From an uncultured Oscillospiraceae bacterium (GTDB lineage Bacteria > Bacillota > Clostridia > Oscillospirales > Ruminococcaceae), in contig CAJMEU010000025.1 of the NCBI GenBank assembly GCA_905212515.1, positions 1-23,881 of the forward strand: DNA of 23,881 nt, written 5' to 3'. The position numbers were made by a program, and so were the translations under genes. A model generated the notes under the pieces. It saw only the letters and a program-made list of their open reading frames with translations, made no database searches and was not told the origin of the DNA. Positions 14,415-22,109 of this stretch are shown here, one piece after another. Within the stretch, counting starts at the first letter, position 1. Every line of letters begins with the position of its first letter.

Positions 14415-15155
14415 ATGCCACAGCCCATCATCGAGGTAAAGCACCTCAGCAAGACCTTCGGCGCCAACACCGTGCTGCGGGACGTGGACTTCAACGTCCA
14501 TGAAGGCGACGTCACCTGCATCATCGGCGCCTCGGGCAGCGGGAAATCCACGCTGCTGCGCTGCATCAACCTGCTGGAGACGCCCACCACCGGCGAGATC
14601 CTAAAACACGGCGAGCCCATCACCGGCAGGTCCACCAGCCCCAGCAAGTACCGGGCCAAGGTGGGCATGGTGTTCCAAAGCTTCAACCTGTTCAACAACA
14701 TGACCGTGCTGCAAAACTGCATGACCGGCCCGGTGAAAGTGCTGAAACGGCCCGCGGCCGAAGCGCGGGAAACGGCCCTGCGCTTTCTGGAAAAGGTGGG
14801 CATGGCGCCCTACATCAACGCCAAGCCCCGCCAGCTGTCCGGCGGCATGAAGCAGCGGGTGGCCATTGCCCGCGCCCTGGCCATGGAGCCGGAGGTGCTG
14901 CTGTTCGACGAGCCCACCAGCGCCCTGGATCCCCAGATGGTGGGCGAGGTACTGGCCGTGATGCGCCAATTGGCAGCCGAGGGCCTGACCATGCTGGTGG
15001 TCACCCACGAGATGGCCTTTGCCCGGGACGTGTCCAGCCGGGTGGTGTATATGGCCGACGGCGTCATCTGTGAAGAGGGCACGCCGAACCAGGTGTTCGA
15101 GCACCCCCGTCAGGCAAAAACCAAGGAATTTTTGGCCCGTTTCACCCAGCATTGA
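14415..15155 (+). CDS. Amino acid ABC transporter ATP-binding protein (GlnQ/HisP family)
   Basis: 246 residues, cytoplasmic ATPase energising the importer above. All motifs are intact: Walker A GASGSGKST (about 37-45), Q-loop in GMVFQSFNLF, signature LSGGMKQRV, Walker B EVLLFDEPTSALD and the switch His in VVTHEM. Length is standard for this subfamily. ATG 14415 follows an AGGGGGG-like purine run. It is the last gene of the lysine-riboswitch operon; the bidirectional hairpin at 15335-15365 follows about 180 bases later. Confidence 0.96.
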   Translation: MPQPIIEVKHLSKTFGANTVLRDVDFNVHEGDVTCIIGASGSGKSTLLRCINLLETPTTGEILKHGEPITGRSTSPSKYRAKVGMVFQSFNLFNNMTVLQNCMTGPVKVLKRPAAEARETALRFLEKVGMAPYINAKPRQLSGGMKQRVAIARALAMEPEVLLFDEPTSALDPQMVGEVLAVMRQLAAEGLTMLVVTHEMAFARDVSSRVVYMADGVICEEGTPNQVFEHPRQAKTKEFLARFTQH

Positions 15156-15168
15156 GGGGGAAAAGGGG

Positions 15169-15298
15169 AAAAAAGGCCGTTCGAAAGCGGCGCAAAGACG
15201 CCCTTGAACGGCAGATGCGCAAAAAAGCACCATAAAAAACAGCGGAAAACTGCTGGAAAACAGCATAAAAACCATTAAAAACAGCCGGAAAACGGCTG
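15169..15298 (-). repeat. Run of terminator-like hairpins on the minus strand
   Basis: Read on the minus strand, several short stems each run into a T-tract: CAGCCG-loop-CGGCTG then TTTTT (15298-15277); GCTG-TTTTC-CAGC (15264-15252) then AGTTTT; CAGC-loop-GCTG then TTTTTT (15255-15234), which shares an arm with the previous one; and a larger branched stem GCCGTTC/GAACGGC (15212-15176) then TTTTTT (15174-15169). On the plus strand the same units appear as GAAAA loops. No gene is present. They lie downstream of the minus-strand PRTase-like gene and its first terminator. Confidence 0.6.
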
Positions 15299-15334
15299 AA
15301 AAACACAGGAAAAAAAGGTGGATTTTCCACAAGA

Positions 15335-15365
15335 AAAGCCCTCCGGTGTCCCGCCGGAGGGCTTT
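15335..15365. terminator. Bidirectional terminator between the lysine ABC operon and the PRTase-like gene
   Basis: AAAGCCCTCCGG (15335-15346) pairs perfectly with CCGGAGGGCTTT (15354-15365) across a 7-base loop. The minus strand continues TTTTCTTG, the plus strand TTTCTGT. It sits between two converging transcription units and can stop both. Confidence 0.88.
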
Positions 15366-15401
15366 CTGTATGAGGAAGAGCGAAGAGACGGCTCGCTCAG
15401 G

Positions 15402-16040
15402 TCAAAGCTTGGAATAGCCGAAGCTGTTCACCAGCGCGTCCAGCTTATGGCCGGCGGCGCACAGGGGGCATTGGCCCGCGGGGTAGGAGGCGTAGCCGGG
15501 CACGTCGGCTTCGTGGAACACGGCGTGGACGCTGTAGCCCTCCACCTCGGGCACGGCGCTGAAGATGGCGGCCACGCCCTCCATGATGCCGCCGTAATAG
15601 CACACGCACTCGGCGCTTTTGCGGATGGTTTGGCCCGTGGTGACGCTGGCCATCAGGATCAGCACATGCTTGCCGTCGATCATGGGCTTGAGGTTGGCGC
15701 GGAAAAGCTTACGGCCGTAGCCGTCGGTCTCCGGCGTCACCACGTACAGGCTTTTGTGGGCGTTCATGGACTGCAGGCCGCTGTGGGCCAGTTCCTGCGC
15801 CAGCAGCGCGCCCACGACCTGGGTGCCGTCCAGGCAGACGATGGTATCGATCACCGTGTTCAGCATATATTTGCTTGACAGGTGCTCCGCCACCTCGTCC
15901 GCCTCCGACACGCGGGTCTTCAGCGTGGTCATGTCGATATAATAGTTGACATGGGAGTGGTTGGTGGCAAAGTGGCCGGGCACGACTTTCAGCGGCACGG
16001 TGGTGTCGGCGGCGTACAGCTTGACGATGCGGGATTCCAT
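15402..16040 (-). CDS. Orotate phosphoribosyltransferase-like protein with degenerate PRPP motif
   Basis: 212 residues, type I phosphoribosyltransferase fold related to PyrE. The segment aligned with the PRPP loop reads VLILMASVTTGQT (about 126-138). The TTGxT part is kept, but the two acidic residues normally just before it (as in VDDVxTTG) are Met-Ala. A C-terminal CPLC-AAGH motif (about 191-198) and a GYSKL end are further marks. ATG 16040 has GGAGAGG upstream; an in-frame ATG at 16058 with only AAGGGG is the alternative. The gene stands alone between its own promoter and terminator. It may bind a nucleotide without classic PRTase catalysis; the true function is unknown. Confidence 0.75.
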   Translation of the reverse strand: MESRIVKLYAADTTVPLKVVPGHFATNHSHVNYYIDMTTLKTRVSEADEVAEHLSSKYMLNTVIDTIVCLDGTQVVGALLAQELAHSGLQSMNAHKSLYVVTPETDGYGRKLFRANLKPMIDGKHVLILMASVTTGQTIRKSAECVCYYGGIMEGVAAIFSAVPEVEGYSVHAVFHEADVPGYASYPAGQCPLCAAGHKLDALVNSFGYSKL

Positions 16041-16096
16041 GGCGTCCTCTCCATTCATAAAAGCGCCCCTTGCCGGAACAAAGAACGCTTTTTTTC

Positions 16097-16125
16097 ATCA
16101 TAACACATCTTTCAGGCGGAGACAA
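16097..16125 (-). promoter_or_regulatory. Promoter for the PRTase-like gene
   Basis: On the minus strand TTGTCT (16125-16120), a 17-base spacer and TATGAT (16102-16097). The start would be about 30 bases before the alternative ATG at 16058. Confidence 0.7.
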
Positions 16126-16220
16126 TGCTGGATTTGCCAAAAAATGGACGCTATTTTGGTGAGAAACCACAAAACGGCGCGGCAGCCTGCCAAACCTGCC
16201 CGTGACGGGCAGCGATCGGC

Positions 16221-17641
16221 TTACCGCCTGCGCGTGCCGAAGAGGCCGCGCACGAGCTGCCTGCCCAGTTCCCGCCCCACGGTGGAGAGGGTGTTGTCCA
16301 CCGTGCGCTGCACGGTGCGGGCGCGCCGGCGCTGGGCGGCCTCAGCCTCCCGGGCGGCGGCCTTCTCGGCGGCGATGCGCTGCTTTTCCTCCTCCTTGGC
16401 GCGCTTTTCCGCCTCTTCGGCGGCCTGTTTCTCGGCGGCCTCCTGGGCCACGAGCTTTTCCAAGTCCTCGTAGGCGCTTTCCCGGTCTACGGCCTGGGCG
16501 TATTTCAGGTACAGGGGGCTGAGCTTGACGGCCTTGTCCAGGCTGTCGGGGCTGGCGGCGCTCATGCTGCTTTGGGGCGGCAGCACGCCGGCGCGCTCCA
16601 CCACCGTGGGCACGCCCTTTTCGTCCAGCAGGCTGATGAGCGCCTCGCCGGTGCCCAGCTCGGTGAGGACCTGCTCGCAGTCAAATTTCGGGTTCACGCG
16701 GAAGCTTTTGGCCGCGGCCTTCAGGGCCTTCTGATCGTTGGGGGTATAGGCGCGCAGGGCGTGCTGGATGCGGTTGCCCAGCTGGCTGAGCACGCTGTCC
16801 GGGATGTCCGAGGGCTGCTGGGTGATGAAGTACACGCCCACACCCTTGGAGCGGATGAGGCGCACCACCTGCTCGATCTTGTCCAGCAGGGCCTTGGGCG
16901 CGTCGTCGAACAGCAGATGGGCTTCGTCGAAAAAGAACACCATGCGGGGCTTGTCGCAGTCGCCCACTTCCGGCAGCAGCTCGTACAGATCGCTGAGCAT
17001 CCACAACAGGAAGGTGGAGTACAGCAGCGGATGCTGGAACAGCTGCTGGCACTCGAGGATATTGATGATGCCGCGGCCGGAGGCGTCGGTCTGCATCCAG
17101 TCGGCGATATCCAGGGCCGGTTCGCCGAAGAAGATGCCGCCGCCCTCGTCGTCCAATTGCAGCAGCGCGCGCTGGATGGCGCCCACGCTTTGGGCGGAGA
17201 TATTGCCGTATTCGGTTTTGAACTGCCTGGCGTTGTCGCCCACGTACTGCACCATGCTGCGCAGGTCTTTCAGGTCGATGAGCAGCAGCTGCTTGTCGTC
17301 GGCAATGCGGCACACGATGGACAGGATCCCGGCCTGGGTGTCGTTCAGGTTCAGCAGGCGGGCCAGCAGCTGGGGGCCCATGTCGCTGATGGTGGTGCGC
17401 ACCGGGTGGCCCTGCTTGCCGTATACGTCGAAGAAGCGGGAGGGATAGGCCTTGAAGGAGAAGCCTTCGATGTGCATGCTGTCGATGCTTTTCTGGATGT
17501 GGCCGGTGGTGACGCCCGGCTCGCACTTCTGGATCAGGACCGGCAGGCCGATCAGGCCGGCCGGGAGGCCATGGCGCGGTACAGGAACACGGGCGCGACG
17601 CCCGTGGCCACCCAAAAGACCATTTTATCTTGCAGATACAT
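16221..17641 (-). pseudogene. HerA-like/DUF853 (YjgR-type) ATPase, Walker A region deleted and frame shifted
   Basis: The family is a cytoplasmic HerA/FtsK-like P-loop ATPase of about 500 residues and unclear role. A promoter, AAGGAG at 17656-17651 and ATG 17641 begin a normal family N-terminus (MYLQDKMVFWVATGVAPVF... to MASR), which hits TGA at 17554-17552. The rest of the protein continues in another frame from about 17545 down to 16221: CEPGV, GHIQKSIDSMHIEGF, QGHPVRTTISDMGP, Walker B MVFFFDEAHLLF, a glutamine finger region YFITQQPSDIPD, a Lys/Glu/Ala coiled coil and a basic end. Between the two parts about 35 bases stand where roughly 130 encoding the GxTGTGKT P-loop would be expected. 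The product is thus probably non-functional, unless this is an assembly error. Confidence 0.8.
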
Positions 17642-17675
17642 CGCGCTCCACTCCTTGCAGAATACTGTTTTTTTC

Positions 17676-17705
17676 ATTGTAGCACAGAAAAAAGCGCTTT
17701 TTCAA
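17676..17705 (-). promoter_or_regulatory. Promoter for the HerA-like gene
   Basis: On the minus strand TTGAAA (17705-17700), an 18-base spacer and TACAAT (17681-17676) with TGC just before it. The start near 17669 gives a leader of about 28 bases with AAGGAG 9 bases from ATG 17641, which supports that ATG as the original start. Confidence 0.75.
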
Positions 17706-17743
17706 TTCCTTTACAAATCATTCATGCAAAACTTGTGCAGATA

Positions 17744-17752
17744 TGGTATACT
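17744..17752 (+). promoter_or_regulatory. Extended -10 promoter for the CBS-domain gene
   Basis: TGGTATACT combines a TGN element with the -10 hexamer TATACT; no convincing -35 is seen at 16-18 bases. It is divergent from the HerA-like promoter. The leader to ATG 17811 is about 50 bases with GGGGAG near 17794-17799. Confidence 0.6.
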
Positions 17753-17810
17753 TTAAACAGAACGAAGGCCCGGCGGGCAGCCGGGCGCGAAAAGGGGAGA
17801 CATCCTTGCT

Positions 17811-18281
17811 ATGAACCTGCTCTATTTTCTCACCCCCAAGGCGGATGTGGCGTACTTATACGATGATTTTACCGTTCGTCAGGCGCTGGAAAAAATGGAG
17901 TATCACCGCTATTCCTCCATCCCCATCCTCAACCGCAAGGGCGAGTACGTGGGGTCCATCACCGAGGGCGATCTGCTGTGGGCCATCAAAAAAATGTATA
18001 ACCTGGACCTGCAGGCCGCCGAGGACCTGCCGGTGATGCACGTGCCCCGCAAGCACGATTACCAGTGCGTGGCCGTGGACACTGAGATGGACCAGCTGGT
18101 GGCGGCGGCCATGAAACAGAATTTCGTGCCGGTCATCGACGGCAAAAACAGCTTTATCGGTATCGTGAAGCGCAACAGCATCATCCAGTACTGCTACGAC
18201 CAGTACAAGGCCACGCCGCGCACCCAGTGCGCCGTGCCGGCGCCCATGCCGGCCGGCCGGGCAGGCGCGCGGAAAAATTGA
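17811..18281 (+). CDS. Two-CBS-domain protein
   Basis: 156 residues made of a tandem CBS pair (Bateman module). The first domain is about 8-62 (FTVRQALEKMEYHRYSSIPI, EYVGSITEGDLL) and the second about 75-135 (MDQLVAAAMKQNFVPVIDG, FIGIVKRNSII). Such modules bind adenine nucleotides or related ligands and usually regulate a partner; here no enzyme domain is attached. The C-terminal 25 residues are Pro/Ala/Arg-rich and probably disordered. ATG 17811 has GGGGAGACATCC upstream. It is monocistronic and ends in a very strong terminator. The partner is unknown. Confidence 0.9.
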   Translation: MNLLYFLTPKADVAYLYDDFTVRQALEKMEYHRYSSIPILNRKGEYVGSITEGDLLWAIKKMYNLDLQAAEDLPVMHVPRKHDYQCVAVDTEMDQLVAAAMKQNFVPVIDGKNSFIGIVKRNSIIQYCYDQYKATPRTQCAVPAPMPAGRAGARKN

Positions 18282-18284
18282 AGG

Positions 18285-18325
18285 AAAACGGCCCCGGAGG
18301 ATCCCCTCCGGGGCCGTTTTTTTTT
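18285..18325. terminator. Strong bidirectional terminator between CBS and MATE genes
   Basis: AAAACGGCCCCGGAGG (18285-18300) pairs perfectly with CCTCCGGGGCCGTTTT (18305-18320) around a 4-base loop; the plus strand has nine T (18317-18325). The minus strand gives TTTT after the stem. The MATE stop codon (18327-18325) directly abuts it, so it serves both converging genes. Confidence 0.95.
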
Positions 18326-19704
18326 CAGCGGACGGGCGTTTTGCCGCGCCCGGGGGCCTGCCGCGCGCCGCGGGCGGCGGGTGGGTAGTGGCGGCGCAGA
18401 TAGCCCAGGCACAGCGCCAGCGACACCAGCGTGGCCGCCGGCGCGGCCAGGCCCACCTGGGCCAGCGAGGCGCCGGGCAGCCTGCTGAACAGCCAGGACA
18501 GGGGCACGCGCACAAGGAAGGTGGCCACGGCGCTGTGCACCAGGGGGAACAGGGGACGGCTGCTGCCGCTGAAGAAGGAGTTCATACAGAACACGAAGCA
18601 CACCAGCATGCTGTCGAAGCTGTAGCTGCGCAGATAGGCCGCGCCCGCGCGGATGACGGCCGGGTCGCCGGTGAACAGGCTGACCAGCCCGGGGCCGTTG
18701 ATCTGCGCGCACAAAAAGAAGGTGACGCCGAACATCAGCGACAGGCCGATGCCCACCCGCAGCCCCGCCCGCGCGCGGCCCAGCAGGCCGGCGCCGTAGT
18801 TCTGGGCCGTCATGGCGGCCACGGCCGCGGCAAAGGCCGTGGAGGGCAGCATGCTGAACACGATCAGCTTTTCCACCACGCCCACGGCGGCCGAAGCCAC
18901 CAGGCCCATGCTGTTCACCACGGCGGTGATCAGCAAAAAGGACACGTTCACCAGCCCTTCCTGGGCGGCGATGGGCAGGCCCATGCGCAGCAGATCCCGC
19001 GCGCAGCACAGGTGGAATACGGGCTTTGCCCGGCGGTATTGGGCCAAGTGGCCCCGCGCCAGCAGGAACAGGAAGGCCAGCAGCAGGCTGAGCACCTGGG
19101 CCAGCACGGTGGAGACGGCCGCGCCGTGGGCGCCCCCGTGCAGCACGCCCACGAACAAAAGGTCGGTGGAGATGTTGGTGATGCAGGCCGCCACCATCAG
19201 CAGCAGGGGCGTGCGCGAATCCCCCAAGCCCCGCAGGATGCTGCCCACGGCGTTGTAGCCCACGATGAACACGATGCCCACCGCGCACACCAGCAGGTAA
19301 TCCCGCGTGTCGTCCATGGCCTGGGCGGGCACCTGCATGGCCCGGCAGATGGGGTCCACAAACAGGACGGCGCCGGCCGTCATCAGCAATGCCAGCGCGC
19401 CGAACACCACCAGCATGGCGGCCACGGCGCCGGCCACGCCGCGCTTGTTGCGCGCGCCGAAATGCTGGGCCACCAGCACGGTGCCCCCGGCCGTCAGGCC
19501 CACGGCCAGGCCGGTGATGGTCTGCATCACCTGGCTGCCCACGGCCACGGCGCACACGGCGGTGGAATCCGCAAAGCGGCCCACCATAAACAAATCGGAC
19601 GCGCCGTAGCAGGCCTGTAAAAGGTTGGTGAACAAAAAGGGCATGGAAAATTGGAAGAGCGTTAGAAAAACGTCCCCCTCGGTCAAATTTACGCTTCGCC
19701 GCAT
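18325..19704 (-). CDS. MATE-family efflux transporter
   Basis: 459 residues with about 12 membrane helices, arranged as two related halves. The N-terminus LTEGDVFLTLFQFSMPFLFTNLL, the first-half GASDLFMVGRF segment, and AVGSQVMQTITGLAVGLTAGGTVLVAQ are typical of Na+- or H+-coupled MATE exporters of the NorM/DinF superfamily, which expel drugs or metabolites. ATG 19704 is preferred because GGAGG (19714-19710) lies 5 bases away; upstream in-frame ATG 19737 and TTG 19746 lack such a site. It starts 70 bases after the end of the APC permease gene on the same strand and may be cotranscribed with it. The substrate cannot be read from sequence. Confidence 0.92.
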   Translation of the reverse strand: MRRSVNLTEGDVFLTLFQFSMPFLFTNLLQACYGASDLFMVGRFADSTAVCAVAVGSQVMQTITGLAVGLTAGGTVLVAQHFGARNKRGVAGAVAAMLVVFGALALLMTAGAVLFVDPICRAMQVPAQAMDDTRDYLLVCAVGIVFIVGYNAVGSILRGLGDSRTPLLLMVAACITNISTDLLFVGVLHGGAHGAAVSTVLAQVLSLLLAFLFLLARGHLAQYRRAKPVFHLCCARDLLRMGLPIAAQEGLVNVSFLLITAVVNSMGLVASAAVGVVEKLIVFSMLPSTAFAAAVAAMTAQNYGAGLLGRARAGLRVGIGLSLMFGVTFFLCAQINGPGLVSLFTGDPAVIRAGAAYLRSYSFDSMLVCFVFCMNSFFSGSSRPLFPLVHSAVATFLVRVPLSWLFSRLPGASLAQVGLAAPAATLVSLALCLGYLRRHYPPAARGARQAPGRGKTPVR

Positions 19705-19774
19705 AGCCGCCTCCGTCAAAAGGGCACTTTTTGCCATTCTATGCAACAGGGACGGCCCTCATGCCGAAGGGCTT

Positions 19775-21247
19775 TCAGCGCAGCAGGAAGGGGACGAGGA
19801 ACAGCAGCAGCACCCCGGCGGCCGCCCCCAGCACGGCGGCGCGCCAGCGGCGGTACTGCCGGTCCATGCGGCGGCGCTCGGCGGGCGAAGGCTGGGCCGG
19901 GGCGGCCAGGGAAAGGGCCCCGGGGGAGAAGTGGCGCCGCCCGTACAGCGCGTAGCACCCGAGGCCCACGCCGCACCAGGCCAGGCCCGCCCACAGGGCG
20001 GCGCGGTCCAGCTGCGTCATCATCAACAGGTAAGCGGCGATGCTGACGGGCGCGCCCAGGGCGATGCCCGGCGCGCGGTAGGGCCGGGGCAGGGCGGGCC
20101 AGCGGCGGCGCAGCGCCCAGGCCGAGGCGATGCCCAGAATGTAATACAGCAGCGTGGCGAACAGCGACAGCGAGGCGATGAGGCCCACGGACCCCGTCCA
20201 CACCAGGGCCAGCATCAGCACGCCCAGCGCACAGCCGGCCCGGGCGGGTGTGTGGAAGCGCGGGCTGACCTTGGCGAAAAAGGCGGGCATGGCGCCGTCC
20301 CGCGCCATGGTGAACAGGTACCGCGCCGGCGCCGAGATGCTGGCGTTCAGGGTGGAAAAATCCCCGCCGAAGGCGATGCCCGCGCACAGCAGCACCAGCG
20401 GGAAACCTAGGGCGCCGGCCAGGCGCATGGCCTCGGCGTAGGGCGCGGCGGCCTGGGCCAGGCCGGCCAGCCGGCCGCTGGGCACGATGCAAACCAGCAT
20501 CCATTGGAACAGCCCGTTCACCGCGAACACCAGAAAGGGCGCCAGGAACAAGGCCCGGGGCAGGTTGATGTGGGGGTAGCGGATCTCCTCGCCCATGGCG
20601 CAGCAGGTCTCGAAGCCGGCGAAGCACCACCACACCAGGGCCACGCAGGGCAGGAAGGGCGCGCCGGCGCCGGCGGCGGGAGCGGTGAAGCGGGCCAGAT
20701 CCATGGACGGCAGCATGGACAGCACCCACACCAGGGCCACGCCCCAGAAAAAGAACAGGAAGGCGTTCTGCATACGGCCGGTCATCTGGGCGCCGCAGGT
20801 GCTCAGCACCATAAACAGCAGCACGGCGCCGGCGGCCAGCACCCTGTCGCTGACGGGCAGGGGGATGCCCAGCGCCTGGAACAGGGTGCGCAGGTAGAAG
20901 CTGAAGGCCAGCGCCTCACCGCCGGCCACGGATACCATGGAGATGATGAAGTTCCACCCGGCCAGCATGCCGAAGGGCCGGCCCAGGCCCAGCGAAGCGT
21001 AGAGGTAGGTGCCGCCGGACAGCGGGATGGCGGCGCCCATCTCGGCGTACAGCAGCGCGGGGTAGATGCTGACGGCCAATGCCGCCAGGGTGGCGAAGAT
21101 GACCGAGGGCCCCAGGCTGCCCACCACATTGCCCCCCACGGTGACCAGCCCCACGCCGATGACCGTGCCCGACGTGATGGTGAGGGCCTCCCGCAGGCCC
21201 AAGCAGCGGTTCAGCGCGCCCGGCGCGCCCGTTTTCTCTTGTTTCAT
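19775..21247 (-). CDS. APC-superfamily amino acid permease
   Basis: 490 residues, about 12-13 membrane helices, amino acid/polyamine/organocation transporter. The first helix has the unwound SGTVIGVGL motif used for substrate binding, followed by AEMGAAIPLSGGTYLYASLGLG, another family mark, and the later APARYLFTMARDGAMPAFFA segment near the cytoplasmic loop. A basic stretch (PAERRRMDRQYRRWR) precedes a final helix at the C-terminus. ATG 21247 is chosen because GGGAGG (21260-21255) lies 7 bases upstream; longer upstream frame has no family content. It is upstream of the MATE gene on the same strand. The substrate is unknown. Confidence 0.92.
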   Translation of the reverse strand: MKQEKTGAPGALNRCLGLREALTITSGTVIGVGLVTVGGNVVGSLGPSVIFATLAALAVSIYPALLYAEMGAAIPLSGGTYLYASLGLGRPFGMLAGWNFIISMVSVAGGEALAFSFYLRTLFQALGIPLPVSDRVLAAGAVLLFMVLSTCGAQMTGRMQNAFLFFFWGVALVWVLSMLPSMDLARFTAPAAGAGAPFLPCVALVWWCFAGFETCCAMGEEIRYPHINLPRALFLAPFLVFAVNGLFQWMLVCIVPSGRLAGLAQAAAPYAEAMRLAGALGFPLVLLCAGIAFGGDFSTLNASISAPARYLFTMARDGAMPAFFAKVSPRFHTPARAGCALGVLMLALVWTGSVGLIASLSLFATLLYYILGIASAWALRRRWPALPRPYRAPGIALGAPVSIAAYLLMMTQLDRAALWAGLAWCGVGLGCYALYGRRHFSPGALSLAAPAQPSPAERRRMDRQYRRWRAAVLGAAAGVLLLFLVPFLLR

Positions 21248-21363
21248 GGAAAAACCTCCCTTTTCATCCCGTGAATGCACCATCCTATGAAAAAAGAGGC
21301 AAAAATGTCCGCCGGACGCCCCACGGTATCGCCGGGGGAACCTGGGCACAAGATTGTGCGTAC

Positions 21364-21392
21364 TTCACAAACGGGCGGGATGGCGGTATGCT
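21364..21392 (+). promoter_or_regulatory. Candidate promoter for the oxidoreductase-macrodomain-sirtuin operon
   Basis: TTCACA (21364-21369), a 17-base spacer and TATGCT (21387-21392). The start near 21399 gives a leader of about 47 bases to ATG 21446. The match is moderate. Confidence 0.5.
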
Positions 21393-21445
21393 GGGATCAG
21401 CGGGAGATCCCCGCGAAGAACCAAGAACTTAACGGAGGGAACAAA

Positions 21446-22075
21446 ATGAAACTTGCAGTTGTATGCGCCAATGGCAAAGCGGGCCGCCTGATCGTACAGG
21501 AAGCCCTGGACCGGGGGCTGGACGTGACGGCCGTGGTGCGCGGCGAAAACCGCAGCGCGGCAAAGAAGGTGCTGAAAAAAGACCTGTTCAGCCTGAACCT
21601 CGCCGACCTGGCGGGATTCGACGCGGTGATCGACGCCTTCGGCGCCTGGACGCCCGACACCCTGCCCGGGCACAGCACGTCCTTAAAACACCTGTGCGAC
21701 ATACTCAGCGGCAGTCCCGCGCGCCTGCTGGTGGTGGGCGGCGCCGGCAGCCTGTATACGGACCCGGCCCACACGGCCCGGGTGATGGACGGCCCGGACT
21801 TCCCAGAGGCATTCAAACCCCTGGCGGACAGCATGGGCAAGGCGCTGGAGGAACTGCGCGGCCGCGCGGACGTGGACTGGACCTACCTCAGCCCGGCGGC
21901 GGATTTCAGGGCCGAGGGCGAGCGGACCGGGAACTATCTGCTGGGCGGCGAGGAGCTGATGCTGAACCAGCGGGGCGAGAGCGTCATCAGCTATGCCGAC
22001 TATGCCGCCGCAATGGTGGACGAGGCGGTGAACGGCGGCCATACGCGGCAGCGCATCTCGGTGGTGGGGGCGTAA
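21446..22075 (+). CDS. NAD(P)-binding oxidoreductase, NmrA/YwnB-like atypical SDR
   Basis: 209 residues, Rossmann fold of the NAD(P)H-binding atypical short-chain dehydrogenase group. The N-terminal dinucleotide loop is ANGKAGRLIV (a G-x2-G variant, about 8-17), followed by the strand DVTAVVRG with Arg that suits NADP. LLVVGGAGSLY (about 95-105) is the typical middle strand, and WTYLSPAADF the late strand. No YxxxK catalytic pair is obvious, as usual for this group. ATG 21446 follows ACGGAGGGA with good spacing. It lies 28-34 bases before the macrodomain gene and is probably in the same operon. A redox or stress-sensor role is possible but inferred. Confidence 0.85.
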   Translation: MKLAVVCANGKAGRLIVQEALDRGLDVTAVVRGENRSAAKKVLKKDLFSLNLADLAGFDAVIDAFGAWTPDTLPGHSTSLKHLCDILSGSPARLLVVGGAGSLYTDPAHTARVMDGPDFPEAFKPLADSMGKALEELRGRADVDWTYLSPAADFRAEGERTGNYLLGGEELMLNQRGESVISYADYAAAMVDEAVNGGHTRQRISVVGA

Positions 22076-22109
22076 GCGGCCGGCCCAAAAGGCCAAGGGA
22101 GGCATGGAC

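Noticed and set aside
15234..15298. Short repeated units considered as a CRISPR-like array
   Set aside because: Units are too short and irregular, with no constant spacer length and no cas genes nearby.
15142..15330. Short minus-strand open frame with a repeated FPAVF/FYAVF pattern
   Set aside because: The periodicity follows from the hairpin/T-tract repeat of the spacer, not from a protein; there is no start context.
18388..19620. A 410-codon plus-strand open frame opposite the MATE gene
   Set aside because: Its translation is a low-complexity His/Gln/Gly/Ala mix and has no ribosome site; the minus strand encodes a clear membrane transporter.
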